Of a DNA stretch of 64,000 nt, positions 1 through 8,868 are shown piece after piece. A model generated the notes under the pieces. That model worked only from the letters and a program-made list of their open reading frames with translations, was not told where the DNA came from and made no database searches. Source of the DNA: an uncultured bacterium. Its GTDB lineage: Bacteria > Bacillota_I > Bacilli_A > RF39 > UBA660. Each line of letters opens with the position of its first letter. Position 1 is the stretch's first letter. A program made the translations under genes and the position numbers. The DNA lies in contig CAUERX010000003.1 in the NCBI GenBank assembly GCA_959020415.1, forward strand, positions 10,097 through 74,096, in the 5' to 3' direction.

Positions 1-1
1 A

Positions 2-2500
2 TATGATTATTTTAGACTTTTGTATGCTCGCATTGGAATTCCATATTGTCCAGTTCACCATAAGCCAATTTTTTCACAAAGTGTTGAGGAAATGGTTAAT
101 GATGTTTTAAAGTTAGATGTAGGAACTAAAATTCGTGTTTTGGGACCTGTGGCGGCTCTAGAAAAGGGAACTCACAAGGATTTATTAGAAGGTTTACGCA
201 AAGATGGTTATGCTAGGGTAGTTATCGATGAAAAAGATTATGATTTATCTGAGGAAATAATTTTAGAGAAGAATAAAAAACATACAATTGAAGTTGTCGT
301 GGATAGACTTGTAATTAAAGATGAAATTAGAAGTAGGCTATTTGAATCAGTAGAAATCGCCACTAAATTAGGTAAGGGACGAGTTTTGATTGATATTATT
401 GGTGGTGATAAAATCTTGATGAGTGAGACTTATGCTTGTCCGGATTGTGATTTTTCATTGCCAGAATTAGAGCCTAGGATGTTTTCGTTTAATGCACCAT
501 GGGGGGCTTGTCCAGATTGTAAAGGTTTAGGTATTAAATATAAAATAGATGAGGATTTAGTACTTCCTGATAAAGACTTAAGCATTAGTGAAGGGGCAAT
601 TAAAGTTATTAATAATAGTGATGATAGTAATATTACTTTTACTAATTTACAAACAGCTTGCGAATATTATAAAATTGATATGGATAAGCCAATTAAGAAT
701 TTAACGCGTAAGGAATTAGATATAATTTTATATGGGACTAATGATGTTTTAACTTTTAATTATACATCTAAAAATGGTAATACAAGAACGAGCAAAGGTT
801 TATATGAAGGAATTATTACGAATTTAGAACGACGTTATATGGAAACTAAAAGTACATGGATTCGTGAGTGGATCGAGAATTATATGACAGAATTAAAATG
901 TCCAAAATGTCACGGCTCAAGACTTAACGATAGTGTTTTGGCAGTGTTAATTGGTGGCAAGAATATTTATGAATTAACGCAGATGAGTATTAAAGATATA
1001 TTTGAGTTTTTTAAGACTTTGAAACTTACTGATGAGCAGCACAAAATTTCAGAATTAATTATTAAAGAAATAAATTCACGTTTAAGCTTTTTAATTAATG
1101 TGGGGCTTGAGTATTTAACTTTATCGCGTGAGGCTGGAACATTATCTGGTGGTGAAGCTCAGCGTATTAGATTAGCTACACAGATTGGTTCAAGATTAAC
1201 AGGTGTTTTATATGTTTTAGATGAACCATCGATTGGTCTACATCAAAGGGATAATCAACGCTTAATAGATTCACTTAAAGAAATGCGTGATTTAGGTAAT
1301 ACCTTGATTGTTGTGGAACATGATACTGATACGATGCTTGAAGCTGATTATTTGGTTGATATTGGTCCAAATGCCGGAGTTCATGGTGGCAAAATTGTGG
1401 CTGAGGGAACGCCAGAAGAAGTTATGAAAAACCCTAATAGTTTAACAGGAAGATATTTATCGGGTAAAGAAAAGATTGAAGTTCCTAGTAAGCGAAGAAA
1501 AGGAAATAAAAAGTATTTAGAGATTAAAGGAGCTTCTGAAAATAATTTAAAGAATGTTAATGTAAAATTTCCGCTTGGTAAATTTATTTGTGTAACAGGA
1601 GTAAGTGGTAGTGGTAAAAGTACTTTAGTTAATGAAATTTTATATAAGGTGATCGCTAATAATTTATATCGTTCAAAGAATAAGCCAGGAAAATATAAAA
1701 CGATTAAAGGTTTAGAAAATATTGATAAGGTAGTTGATATTTCACAAGCGCCAATTGGTAGAACACCTAGATCTAATCCAGCAACTTATACTGGTGTGTT
1801 TGACGATATTCGTGATGTGTTTGCAGAGACTAAGGAAGCAAAGATGCGTGGGTATGATAAAGGAAGATTCTCGTTTAATGTTAAAGGCGGAAGATGCGAA
1901 GCTTGCTGGGGTGACGGTGTTAAAAAGATCGAAATGCATTTTTTACCGGATGTATATGTTCCTTGTGAGGTATGTCATGGAACACGTTATAATACAGAAA
2001 CATTACAAATTAAATATAAAGGTAAAAATATTTATGATGTTTTAGAGATGACAGTAGAGGAAGCTTTAGAATTTTTTGAAAATATTCCAAAGGTTAAAAA
2101 TAAATTACAAGTGCTTTTGGATGTGGGACTTTCTTATATTAAGCTAGGTCAAAGTGCACCAACTTTATCAGGTGGTGAGGCAGCTAGGGTAAAACTTGCT
2201 AAAGAATTACAGAAAAAACCAACTGGAAAAAGTTTATTTATTTTAGATGAGCCAACTACTGGATTACATAGTGATGATATTAAAAAATTGTTAGTTATTC
2301 TAAATAGAATAGTGGATAATGGTGATACGGTTTTAGTTATTGAACATAACTTAGATGTTATTAAGGTAGCTGACTATATTATTGATTTAGGCCCAGAAGG
2401 TGGAGATCAAGGTGGGAGTATTGTGTTTGCCGGAACACCAGAGGAGTTAGTTAATGAATCTAAAAGTTATACGGGTCAGTTTTTAAAATCATACTTATAA
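2..2500 (+). CDS. uvrA: Excinuclease ABC subunit A, 5'-truncated by window edge
   Basis: UvrA is the damage-recognition ATPase of bacterial nucleotide excision repair; it loads UvrB on distorted DNA. The reading frame is open from base 2 and begins inside the protein (YDYFRLLYARIG), so the first roughly 110 residues including the first Walker A lie outside the window. Visible in order: CPDCDF...CPDCKGLG zinc-finger cysteines near 440-525, the first ABC signature LSGGEAQR and DEPSIGLH near 1145-1245, the second Walker A GVSGSGKST near 1600, the CEAC...CEVC zinc module near 1895-1980, and LSGGEAARVK with DEPTTGLH near 2170-2270. The TTG at 20 is only an internal codon, not the start. Identity is secure. 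Confidence 0.97.
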   Translation, partial: YDYFRLLYARIGIPYCPVHHKPIFSQSVEEMVNDVLKLDVGTKIRVLGPVAALEKGTHKDLLEGLRKDGYARVVIDEKDYDLSEEIILEKNKKHTIEVVVDRLVIKDEIRSRLFESVEIATKLGKGRVLIDIIGGDKILMSETYACPDCDFSLPELEPRMFSFNAPWGACPDCKGLGIKYKIDEDLVLPDKDLSISEGAIKVINNSDDSNITFTNLQTACEYYKIDMDKPIKNLTRKELDIILYGTNDVLTFNYTSKNGNTRTSKGLYEGIITNLERRYMETKSTWIREWIENYMTELKCPKCHGSRLNDSVLAVLIGGKNIYELTQMSIKDIFEFFKTLKLTDEQHKISELIIKEINSRLSFLINVGLEYLTLSREAGTLSGGEAQRIRLATQIGSRLTGVLYVLDEPSIGLHQRDNQRLIDSLKEMRDLGNTLIVVEHDTDTMLEADYLVDIGPNAGVHGGKIVAEGTPEEVMKNPNSLTGRYLSGKEKIEVPSKRRKGNKKYLEIKGASENNLKNVNVKFPLGKFICVTGVSGSGKSTLVNEILYKVIANNLYRSKNKPGKYKTIKGLENIDKVVDISQAPIGRTPRSNPATYTGVFDDIRDVFAETKEAKMRGYDKGRFSFNVKGGRCEACWGDGVKKIEMHFLPDVYVPCEVCHGTRYNTETLQIKYKGKNIYDVLEMTVEEALEFFENIPKVKNKLQVLLDVGLSYIKLGQSAPTLSGGEAARVKLAKELQKKPTGKSLFILDEPTTGLHSDDIKKLLVILNRIVDNGDTVLVIEHNLDVIKVADYIIDLGPEGGDQGGSIVFAGTPEELVNESKSYTGQFLKSYL

Positions 2501-2501
2501 G

Positions 2502-2527
2502 GATATCTGTTTTAGATATCTTTTTTA
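2502..2527 (+). terminator. Intrinsic terminator after uvrA
   Basis: A GATATCT / AGATATC stem with a short loop is followed by a T-run, two bases after the uvrA stop codon. It closes the uvrA transcript. Confidence 0.8.
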
Positions 2528-2580
2528 TTTATATGTAAAAGAGAAAACAAATTTATTTTAGAATATATAAGTGATGAAAG

Positions 2581-2641
2581 AATATTTTAAACTCGATATC
2601 AAATAATAAAGGTTTAAATAATATTTTAAACATGATATACT
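2581..2641 (+). promoter_or_regulatory. Promoter region of the DD-carboxypeptidase with a near-identical direct repeat
   Basis: AATATTTTAAAC followed by a GATAT block occurs at 2581-2600 and again at 2620-2639. The second copy runs into an extended -10 element, TGA TATACT (2633-2641). GTTTAAA-N6-TTTAAAC forms an inverted repeat just before it at 2612-2631. Placement over the -10 suggests an operator, but no regulator is identified. Confidence 0.45.
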
Positions 2642-2661
2642 TATATATAGTAGGTGGTAGA

Positions 2662-3891
2662 ATGAAAAAAGGTTTTAAATATATTTTATGTTTATTTATA
2701 TCTTTATTTTTATTAACAAGTGTACAAGCGTTAGAATTAGATATTCATTCAAGTAATGCTATTTTATATAATACGAATGACGATAAGGTTTTATATCAAA
2801 AAAACGAAAATGAAAAAGTTCAAATTGCTAGTTTAACAAAAATCATGACAGCAATAGTTACACTTGATAAGATTGATAATCTAGATGAAAAGGTGACTTT
2901 AGTCAGTGAAGATTTTAAAGGGTTATTGGAAGAAAATTTAGTTACGGCAGGATTTAAAGTTGGTCAATCGGCTTCATATCGTGACTTGCTTTATGGTTTA
3001 TTACTTCCATCAGGAGCGGATGCTGCTAAAGCTTTAGCACGCTCCATTGGTGGAACTGAAGAAAATTTTGTAAAACTTATGAATGAAAAAGCTAGGGAAT
3101 TAAATTTAAAAGAAACGCATTTTACCAACCCAATTGGGCTTGATGATGAAAACAATTATTCGACGGTTAAAGATGTTTCATTAATGTTTAAGTATGCTTT
3201 AAAAAATGATGATTTCAAAAAGATTATTACTAGTAGTAGTTATACAACTTCGGATGGAAGGTTAACTTTAAAAAATAAAATTCGTCACAATAGTAACGTT
3301 GGAACTTATTTGCTTGGTGGGAAAACTGGAACAACCGATGGAGCTGGTCTTTGTTTGGCAAGTATAGCTTCAAAAGATGGAGTGAATTTTTTATTAGTAA
3401 CCACAGGCGCTCCATATGATAAGAAAGGTCCACACAATTATGAGGATGCAAAAACAATCTATGGATATTTTCTTTCCAATTATAGTTATCAAAATATTTT
3501 AACCCCTAGTGATAGTATTTTAACACTAGATACTAAGTATGCTAAAGAGGACAAAGTAGATTTTTATTTAGAGGACAATTTAAAACTTTATTTACCAAAT
3601 AATTTTGATAAAAAAGATTTAAATTTTGATTATTCGGGAATTAAAAACGTAACGCCATTCATGAAAAAAGGGACTAAGCTTGGGAATTTAGATATTTATT
3701 ATAAGAATGAAAAAATAAAAAGTGTAGGAATTACATTAAATAACAAACAAGAAATTTCAATTTTAAAAATTCTTGATGAATATAAGCTCATAGTTATCGG
3801 TACTTTATTTTTAATTATTGTATTTGTTATATTAAGAAAACGAAAAAAGAAAAGAAAAAAACGTAAAGGCAAACGAAAGAAAACGTTGTGA
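2662..3891 (+). CDS. D-alanyl-D-alanine carboxypeptidase (S11 family, PBP5-like)
   Basis: This low-molecular-weight penicillin-binding protein trims the terminal D-Ala of peptidoglycan stem peptides outside the membrane. I start at ATG 2662 rather than the in-frame ATG at 2632, because AGGTGG sits at 2652-2657 and the protein then begins with a clean signal peptide (MKKGF, then about 17 hydrophobic residues). Catalytic SxxK is ASLTK, KTG is GGKTGTT; the middle SxN motif reads PSGADAA, i.e. SGA instead of SxN. A C-terminal membrane helix is followed by a run of Lys/Arg, so the enzyme is anchored at both ends of its route. Length 409 aa is normal for the DacA/DacF group. Confidence 0.9.
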   Translation: MKKGFKYILCLFISLFLLTSVQALELDIHSSNAILYNTNDDKVLYQKNENEKVQIASLTKIMTAIVTLDKIDNLDEKVTLVSEDFKGLLEENLVTAGFKVGQSASYRDLLYGLLLPSGADAAKALARSIGGTEENFVKLMNEKARELNLKETHFTNPIGLDDENNYSTVKDVSLMFKYALKNDDFKKIITSSSYTTSDGRLTLKNKIRHNSNVGTYLLGGKTGTTDGAGLCLASIASKDGVNFLLVTTGAPYDKKGPHNYEDAKTIYGYFLSNYSYQNILTPSDSILTLDTKYAKEDKVDFYLEDNLKLYLPNNFDKKDLNFDYSGIKNVTPFMKKGTKLGNLDIYYKNEKIKSVGITLNNKQEISILKILDEYKLIVIGTLFLIIVFVILRKRKKKRKKRKGKRKKTL

Positions 3892-3913
3892 GATTTGCTT
3901 ATTATGTTATAAT
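3886..3913 (+). promoter_or_regulatory. Sigma-A type promoter for the yqeG-like/deoD pair
   Basis: TTGTGA (3886-3891), 16-bp spacer, perfect TATAAT (3908-3913). It overlaps the last codons of the carboxypeptidase gene, and no terminator separates the two genes. Confidence 0.6.
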
Positions 3914-3931
3914 TTAATAGGTGATGTTAAT

Positions 3932-4543
3932 ATGGGAAAAAACATAGAAATGTTTAAGTGTTTCGTGCGAGTTATGCGAAGTGATCGGAAAGAAATCGAT
4001 AAAATATTGCCTTCAATGTATCAGGAGAGTTTTTATTTAATTGACGAGGACTTTTTATTAAATCTGGGAATTAGAAATCTTATTTTGGATATCGATGGGA
4101 CTTTACTACCGGTGGATGATGTGAACATTCCAGAAAAATTAATAACTAGAATAGAACTTTTACGAAAAAAGCAGATAGGTATATGTTTAATGTCTAATAA
4201 CGGTGAAGAACGTGTGGCTCCAGTGGCAAAAGAATTGGGATTATCTGATAGTTATTTGGCTAATGCTCATAAACCACTTCCGTCAGCTTTTGATAGAGCT
4301 TTAGAAATCTTAGATAGTGATAAGGATTCGGTGGCTATGGTTGGCGACCAAATGATGAGTGATATTAAAGGAGCCAATGAATATGGAATTTATTCTATTT
4401 TAGTTAGACCGGTCTCTAGTCATAACAATATTCAAACAGGAACTAGTCGTTTTTTGCAAAATAGGATGGAAAAACATTTAGAGAAAATTAATTTATTTAG
4501 TAGTGAAAAATATTATCAAAATTCAAAAGGAGTGAGAAAATGA
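3932..4543 (+). CDS. yqeG: YqeG family HAD-type phosphatase
   Basis: A 203-residue HAD hydrolase. The nucleophile motif is DIDGTLLP near residue 53, motif II lies at LMSNNGE, and the acidic motif IV is MVGDQMMSDI near residue 138. Together these are the catalytic set of the YqeG/GEP4-like branch; Firmicute YqeG is a cytosolic phosphatase often encoded beside ribosome and shikimate genes. RBS AGGTG lies 8 bases before ATG 3932. It overlaps deoD by four bases (ATGA), so the two are co-translated. Exact substrate cannot be read from sequence. Confidence 0.8.
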   Translation: MGKNIEMFKCFVRVMRSDRKEIDKILPSMYQESFYLIDEDFLLNLGIRNLILDIDGTLLPVDDVNIPEKLITRIELLRKKQIGICLMSNNGEERVAPVAKELGLSDSYLANAHKPLPSAFDRALEILDSDKDSVAMVGDQMMSDIKGANEYGIYSILVRPVSSHNNIQTGTSRFLQNRMEKHLEKINLFSSEKYYQNSKGVRK

Positions 4544-5259
4544 CACCACATAATTCAGCCGAAAAAGGGCAGATAGCTGAAAAAGTTATAATGCCAGGAG
4601 ATCCATTACGTTCAAAATTTATTGTTGAAAATTATTTCGATGACTATGAAATAGTTAGTGAAGTAAGAGGAAATACAGTTTATACAGGTCATTATAAGGG
4701 TGAAAAAGTTAGCGTAATGGCTTCTGGAATGGGAATTCCAAGTATGGGGATTTACGCTTATGAGCTTTTTAATTATTATGGTGTTAAAGCGATAATTAAG
4801 GTTGGTTCTTGTGGAACTTATAATCCAAAGATGAATTTATTTGATATTGTTTTAGCTGGTCGTAGTTATTCAGAAACTAATTATGATATTACGGCGGGAA
4901 ATAAGAATATAGATATTGTTTATCCATCTTTAGAACTTAATAAAAAATTAGCGACTAAAGCTGTTTCAATGAATATTCCTATTCAAGTTGGTGACGTTAT
5001 TTGTTCGGAATGTTTTGATGCTTATATGGATGATGAAGGAAAGTTTTTAGATAGACTTCCTAAAGAACTAGACCCAATGGTTGGAGAAATGGAAAGTTAT
5101 TCATTATTTTATTTAGCAAATAAATTTGAAAAAATGGCAGCTTGCGTACTTACAGTTACAGATATTATTGGAACAGAGGTGCATGCATCGCCAGTAGAGC
5201 GTGAAAAAGGTTTAAGAGTAGCGATTGAAATGGCGCTTGAAACTATTAAAGAATTATAA
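4540..5259 (+). CDS. deoD: Purine nucleoside phosphorylase, DeoD type
   Basis: Cleaves purine (deoxy)ribonucleosides with phosphate to the free base and (deoxy)ribose-1-phosphate in nucleoside salvage. The N-terminus TPHNSAEKGQIAEKVIMPGDPLR matches the hexameric DeoD family in content and order: the phosphate-binding MPGDPLR, RGNTVYTG and the VGSCG loop are all present. A GEMES-type stretch (VGEMESYS) and the TVTDI region close the active site. 239 aa is the standard length. The start overlaps the stop of the upstream phosphatase gene. Confidence 0.95.
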   Translation: MTPHNSAEKGQIAEKVIMPGDPLRSKFIVENYFDDYEIVSEVRGNTVYTGHYKGEKVSVMASGMGIPSMGIYAYELFNYYGVKAIIKVGSCGTYNPKMNLFDIVLAGRSYSETNYDITAGNKNIDIVYPSLELNKKLATKAVSMNIPIQVGDVICSECFDAYMDDEGKFLDRLPKELDPMVGEMESYSLFYLANKFEKMAACVLTVTDIIGTEVHASPVEREKGLRVAIEMALETIKEL

Positions 5260-5339
5260 TTCTTTTTAGTTTTAAGGTAATTGTTTAATTAAGGAATATA
5301 AAAATTAAAAATACGCCATAATATAAAAAGAGGTGAAAT

Positions 5340-6614
5340 ATGGATTATAAATTATACGATATGGGCAATTACAATTTATATTTGATAAATACTGATAAAT
5401 TTAAAACGATTTCGTTATCTGCTTATTTTCGCCATGAAAATACGAGAGAAGATGTAGTTTATTTATCAATTTTAAAAGACGTTTTAGAAGCTGGAACTGC
5501 TGGTTTTGAAAAACTAAATGATTATTATAGACAAAGACTTGAAATATATGATCCAAAGGTGACAATTAGATCATTAAATTATGGCAAGGATAGAACATTT
5601 TTAATTAATGGGCAATTTGCGAATGAAAATTATACTGAACAAGGGATGAATGAAAAAAGCATAAAATTTATTTTTGATATGCTTTATAATCCAAAACTAA
5701 ATGGAGAAGCCTTTGATGCAGAAACATTTGAGATTTGCCGTCACGACTATGTAGAAGCGCTTAAATCAGCTAAGGATAATCCAACAACATACAGCCAGAG
5801 TCGTCTTTGGGAAGAAATGGATGTGTATGATTACGATATCATTAGAAATGATGAGGCAATAGATTTAGCACTTAAGATGACAGCTCATGATTTATATAAA
5901 TATTATCAGACTTTATTTACGGAAAATTCATTAGATATTTTTGTAATTGGTAATTTTGATAATGAAAAAATGAGAGAAATAATCGCACCTTTAGTAAAAG
6001 GTGATTTTAAACAAAGTCATAAAAATCGTTATATATCTTATGAAAGTGCGCGAGAAGAAATTAAAGAAGTCATTGAACCAGCACAGACAGGACAAAGTCA
6101 ATTAGCTATTGGTTTAAAATTTGTGGATTTAACCGACTTTGAACGTAAATATGTTTCAGTATTTTATATAAGTATTTTAGGAGGCAATTGGAGCTCTAAA
6201 TTAAATCAGGTTGTGCGCGAAGAAAATTCTTTATGTTATTATATTGGGGCTATCCGTAATATACCATATAGTGCAGCTTTTATATATGCAGGAATAGATG
6301 CCGAGGATTTTAAAAAGACTTGCGATCTGATTAAAGAGCAAATGCAATCGATGATCAAAGGTGATTTTACTTTAGATGCAATGAAACAAGTAAAACAGAT
6401 TTATGAAAATTCATTAGTGGAAATTGAAGATAGTCAAATAGCGATTTTGAATACTTTAACGTCAGAGTTGCTTAGTGATAATGATGATATTGATAAAAGG
6501 CGTGAATTGATAGGTAAAGTTACTAAAGAAGATATTATCAATTTATCTAAAAAGGTACATTTTGATGTTATTTATTTGCTTAAGGGGGAAAACAATGAAA
6601 AAGGTCAAGCTTAA
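5340..6614 (+). CDS. ymfF: M16-family protein YmfF (inactive-type subunit)
   Basis: A 424-residue insulinase-fold (M16) protein lacking the HxxEH zinc motif in its N-terminal half. It is followed directly by a catalytic-type partner, the arrangement seen for Bacillus YmfF/YmfH (also written YfmF/YfmH). That pair is linked by annotation to the elongation factor P 5-aminopentanol modification pathway. RBS AGAGGTG precedes ATG 5340. The 3' end overlaps ymfH by 20 bases, indicating translational coupling and probably a heterodimer. Family placement is firm; the EF-P link is known from other Firmicutes and is inference here. Confidence 0.85.
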   Translation: MDYKLYDMGNYNLYLINTDKFKTISLSAYFRHENTREDVVYLSILKDVLEAGTAGFEKLNDYYRQRLEIYDPKVTIRSLNYGKDRTFLINGQFANENYTEQGMNEKSIKFIFDMLYNPKLNGEAFDAETFEICRHDYVEALKSAKDNPTTYSQSRLWEEMDVYDYDIIRNDEAIDLALKMTAHDLYKYYQTLFTENSLDIFVIGNFDNEKMREIIAPLVKGDFKQSHKNRYISYESAREEIKEVIEPAQTGQSQLAIGLKFVDLTDFERKYVSVFYISILGGNWSSKLNQVVREENSLCYYIGAIRNIPYSAAFIYAGIDAEDFKKTCDLIKEQMQSMIKGDFTLDAMKQVKQIYENSLVEIEDSQIAILNTLTSELLSDNDDIDKRRELIGKVTKEDIINLSKKVHFDVIYLLKGENNEKGQA

Positions 6615-7866
6615 TGGTTTAGATTTAGATATTTATAAAGATAAATTGGATAATGGCCTTTTGGTTTATATTTGTCCAATGGAAAAACATGATACTCATG
6701 CTTCAATTGTAACTAAGTATGGTAATGATATATTAGAATTTGTTCCTCGTGGTAAAGACAAATTTATTACAATTCCACCAGGGACAGCTCACTTTTTAGA
6801 GCACAAGATGTTTGCAACTGAAGATGGAATTGATCCGATGGTTTTATTTTCTAATAATGGTGCTTCTTCTAATGCTTATACTTCATCAAACGTTACAAGA
6901 TATTATTTTACAGGGGCATCACATTTTTATGAAAATTTAAAAATTTTGCTTGATTGCATCACAACACCATTTTTTACAAAAGAAAATGTAGAAAAAGAGC
7001 AAGGAATAATCGAACAAGAAATTAAAGCAGGCTTTGATGATCCTGGACAAATGGCGTATTTTTTAGCTTGTAAAAGCTTATTTAATAAGCATCCCCATAA
7101 ATATCCAGTCGCAGGTTATGTAGATTCGATTAGTAAGTTAACACCAGAAATGCTATATGATTGTTATAATACTTTTTATCATCCGGATAATATGTATTTA
7201 GTTATTACAGGTGATGTTAACCCAGAAGAAGCTTTTGAATTTGTTAAAGATTATTATCAGACTAGAGATTTTTTAGATAATGAGGATATTGAAATTAAAA
7301 AGTATGATGAAAAAGATGAGGTTGCAGCAAAAGAAGCTTTAGAAACTATGGATATAACTAATAAAATAATAACTATCAATTATAAAGTAAAAGTCACCAA
7401 TTCTAAACGCGAGAGATTTTTAACAAATTTATATATTTTAATTTATTTAGATATTTTATTTAGTGAGATGTCTTCTTTATATGATGAAGTTCATCATGAT
7501 AAAAACATATTACACCATATCGAATATTACATTGAAAATGTTGAGGATTATGTTATTATATATTTTAATACAGAAGTTATAGATGATGAGAGTATTTTAA
7601 AGAAAATTAATGATTTAATTAATCAAAAGAATTTTACAGAAAAGGACTTTAGCTTAATTGCAAAAAATTTGGTTAAATCGGCAATACTATCAACAGAAAG
7701 TGTAAACGGAATTGCTAATTTAATTGTTAATCAAGAACTTTTATATGGTAAATTTTATACAGATTTTTATGATAAATATAAAAATTTAAGTTATGAAGAC
7801 TGTTTGGATTTTATAAAAGGTTTAGATTTTTCTAATTATTCAATTGACATCATAAAAAAAGATTAG
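6595..7866 (+). CDS. ymfH: M16-family zinc peptidase YmfH
   Basis: Partner of the preceding gene. The zinc-binding motif HFLEH (HxxEH) is at about residue 63, in the context PPGTAHFLEHKMF, with the downstream glutamate in the EQEIKAGFDDP region. I chose ATG 6595 over the in-frame ATG 6562, because TAAGGGGGA at 6581-6589 is a strong RBS and the protein then starts MKKVKLNG. 423 aa matches the family. It ends at a terminator, so ymfF-ymfH form the end of their transcription unit. Confidence 0.88.
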   Translation: MKKVKLNGLDLDIYKDKLDNGLLVYICPMEKHDTHASIVTKYGNDILEFVPRGKDKFITIPPGTAHFLEHKMFATEDGIDPMVLFSNNGASSNAYTSSNVTRYYFTGASHFYENLKILLDCITTPFFTKENVEKEQGIIEQEIKAGFDDPGQMAYFLACKSLFNKHPHKYPVAGYVDSISKLTPEMLYDCYNTFYHPDNMYLVITGDVNPEEAFEFVKDYYQTRDFLDNEDIEIKKYDEKDEVAAKEALETMDITNKIITINYKVKVTNSKRERFLTNLYILIYLDILFSEMSSLYDEVHHDKNILHHIEYYIENVEDYVIIYFNTEVIDDESILKKINDLINQKNFTEKDFSLIAKNLVKSAILSTESVNGIANLIVNQELLYGKFYTDFYDKYKNLSYEDCLDFIKGLDFSNYSIDIIKKD

Positions 7867-7889
7867 GGTAGATTTTTCTATTCTTTTTT
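7865..7889 (+). terminator. Intrinsic terminator after ymfH
   Basis: AGGGTAGA / TCTATTCT (two G-T pairs) with a TTTT loop and a following T-rich run; it overlaps the ymfH stop codon. Confidence 0.6.
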
Positions 7890-7909
7890 GTCTATTTGAT
7901 ACTAAGTTG

Positions 7910-8043
7910 ATGAAACGTCATTATAGAAGCTTAAATCATAGTGGTTACTTAATGATGATTGGATTTTGTTTAATTTTCTTTTAAAACCTGGCTTTAAATT
8001 ATTTGGAGAAGAAACAGAGGTTAATACGTATAAAATAGGGTAA
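7910..8043 (+). pseudogene. Possible frameshifted small membrane-protein gene
   Basis: ATG 7910 opens 24 codons (MKRHYRSLNHSGYLMMIGFC...) with one hydrophobic segment, ending at TAA 7982-7984. Reading on in the -1 frame from a TTTTAAAA run gives a further protein-like stretch (LKPGFKLFGEETEVNTYKIG, then TAA at 8041-8043). Joined, they would make about 44 residues. No convincing RBS is visible and I do not recognise it; it may be a remnant of a gene once located between ymfH and secG. Confidence 0.25.
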
Positions 8044-8067
8044 CTTTAATGAGTTATCTTATTTTTT
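8032..8067 (+). terminator. Terminator upstream of secG
   Basis: A 14-bp stem (AAAATAGGGTAACT with AGTTATCTTATTTT, two wobble pairs) ends in a T-run. It terminates whatever is transcribed from the 7890-8030 interval. Confidence 0.65.
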
Positions 8068-8107
8068 AATTAAAGTAATATAATTTATTAAAATGATTAT
8101 AAGAAAT

Positions 8108-8152
8108 TTGCTTTTTCTTGAAAAATGTGGTAAATTAATAGAGCTAGGAGGA
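8108..8152 (+). promoter_or_regulatory. secG promoter and RBS
   Basis: TTGCTT (8108-8113), 17-bp spacer, TAAATT (8131-8136), then AGGAGG at 8146-8151, six bases before ATG 8158. Confidence 0.45.
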
Positions 8153-8157
8153 ATACT

Positions 8158-8376
8158 ATGCAGATATTATTAATTATTGTATCAATTCTACTTATCGCCA
8201 TTGTTATTTTACAAAGTGGTAAATCAGCAACTGCTAGTAGTAGTATTATGGGTGGGAATGATGAATTATTTGCTAACCGTAAAGAAAGGGGCAGTGAATT
8301 ATTTATTACTAGATTTACTGCGGTTTTAGGTGTAGCGTTCTTTGTTATTTGTATTGCAATGGAATTTATCGGATAA
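8158..8376 (+). CDS. secG: Preprotein translocase subunit SecG
   Basis: The small two-helix partner of SecYE. The 72-residue protein has an N-terminal membrane helix (residues 2-20), the conserved LQSGKSATASSSIMGG loop and a second helix (about 50-70). This pattern is diagnostic for SecG. It has its own promoter and terminator, so it is monocistronic here; the usual rnr and smpB neighbours are absent. Confidence 0.93.
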   Translation: MQILLIIVSILLIAIVILQSGKSATASSSIMGGNDELFANRKERGSELFITRFTAVLGVAFFVICIAMEFIG

Positions 8377-8395
8377 TAGCGCTAGCTATTGTTTT
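8375..8395 (+). terminator. secG terminator
   Basis: AATAGC / GCTATT stem with a GCTA loop, then GTTTTT; it overlaps the stop codon. Confidence 0.7.
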
Positions 8396-8463
8396 TAATC
8401 ATATATAAAAGATTAAATCATAAATTTTATTAGATATGTTAAAATGAAAGAAGAGGTGTTAAA

Positions 8464-8751
8464 ATGAAAGAAGCAAGTAATAATTGGGAGTACGGATGTC
8501 AAAGTGGTGATGTGATACATACTTCGGAGTATGTTACGCTTGAGGATATTGACGACGAGCCTAATTATGAAGGGTTTGCCGAAGCAGTAGCGATGGCAGT
8601 TAATAGTGTTAGTAGGGGAAAGTATTCAAAGGATGTTTTTTGTGAGGTAATTGGAACATTGCTTGATAGATATTCAATTCCTCATTATCATGAGCCGAGT
8701 GGTCCAGAATATTATAATGGAAGAGTTAAGAGCTTGGGAATTATAAATTAA
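8464..8751 (+). CDS. Hypothetical 95-residue acidic protein
   Basis: I do not recognise this protein. It is acidic and soluble, with no signal peptide or membrane segment. Its middle (EGFAEAVAMAVNSVSRGKYSKDVFCEVIG) looks helical and the C-terminus is rich in His, Pro and Tyr. It has an extended -10 (TGT TAAAAT, 8437-8445), RBS AGAGGTG and a following terminator, so it appears to be a genuine single-gene unit between secG and rlmN. Confidence 0.6.
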   Translation: MKEASNNWEYGCQSGDVIHTSEYVTLEDIDDEPNYEGFAEAVAMAVNSVSRGKYSKDVFCEVIGTLLDRYSIPHYHEPSGPEYYNGRVKSLGIIN

Positions 8752-8808
8752 TTGTTAAGAGTTTATTTTACTTTTTAATTTTGTAAATAAATTTATTTGT
8801 TTGTAAAG

Positions 8809-8838
8809 TAATAGAATTTTCTATTATTTTTTTTATTT
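8809..8838 (+). terminator. Terminator after the 95-residue gene
   Basis: TAATAGA / TCTATTA stem, four-base loop, then a long T-run. Confidence 0.7.
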
Positions 8839-8841
8839 TTT

Positions 8842-8850
8842 TGGTATAAT
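8842..8850 (+). promoter_or_regulatory. Extended -10 promoter of the rlmN operon
   Basis: TGG TATAAT at 8842-8850; the -35 region is T-rich and not recognisable. RBS AAGGTGGG follows before ATG 8869. Confidence 0.5.
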
Positions 8851-8868
8851 TTATATTAAGGTGGGAAT

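Noticed and set aside
1734..2045. Reading frames of 65-103 codons on both strands inside uvrA
   Set aside because: They are shadows of a strongly conserved gene and have no RBS or recognisable protein content; the same applies to minus-strand frames inside prkC, gatB, nrtR and others.
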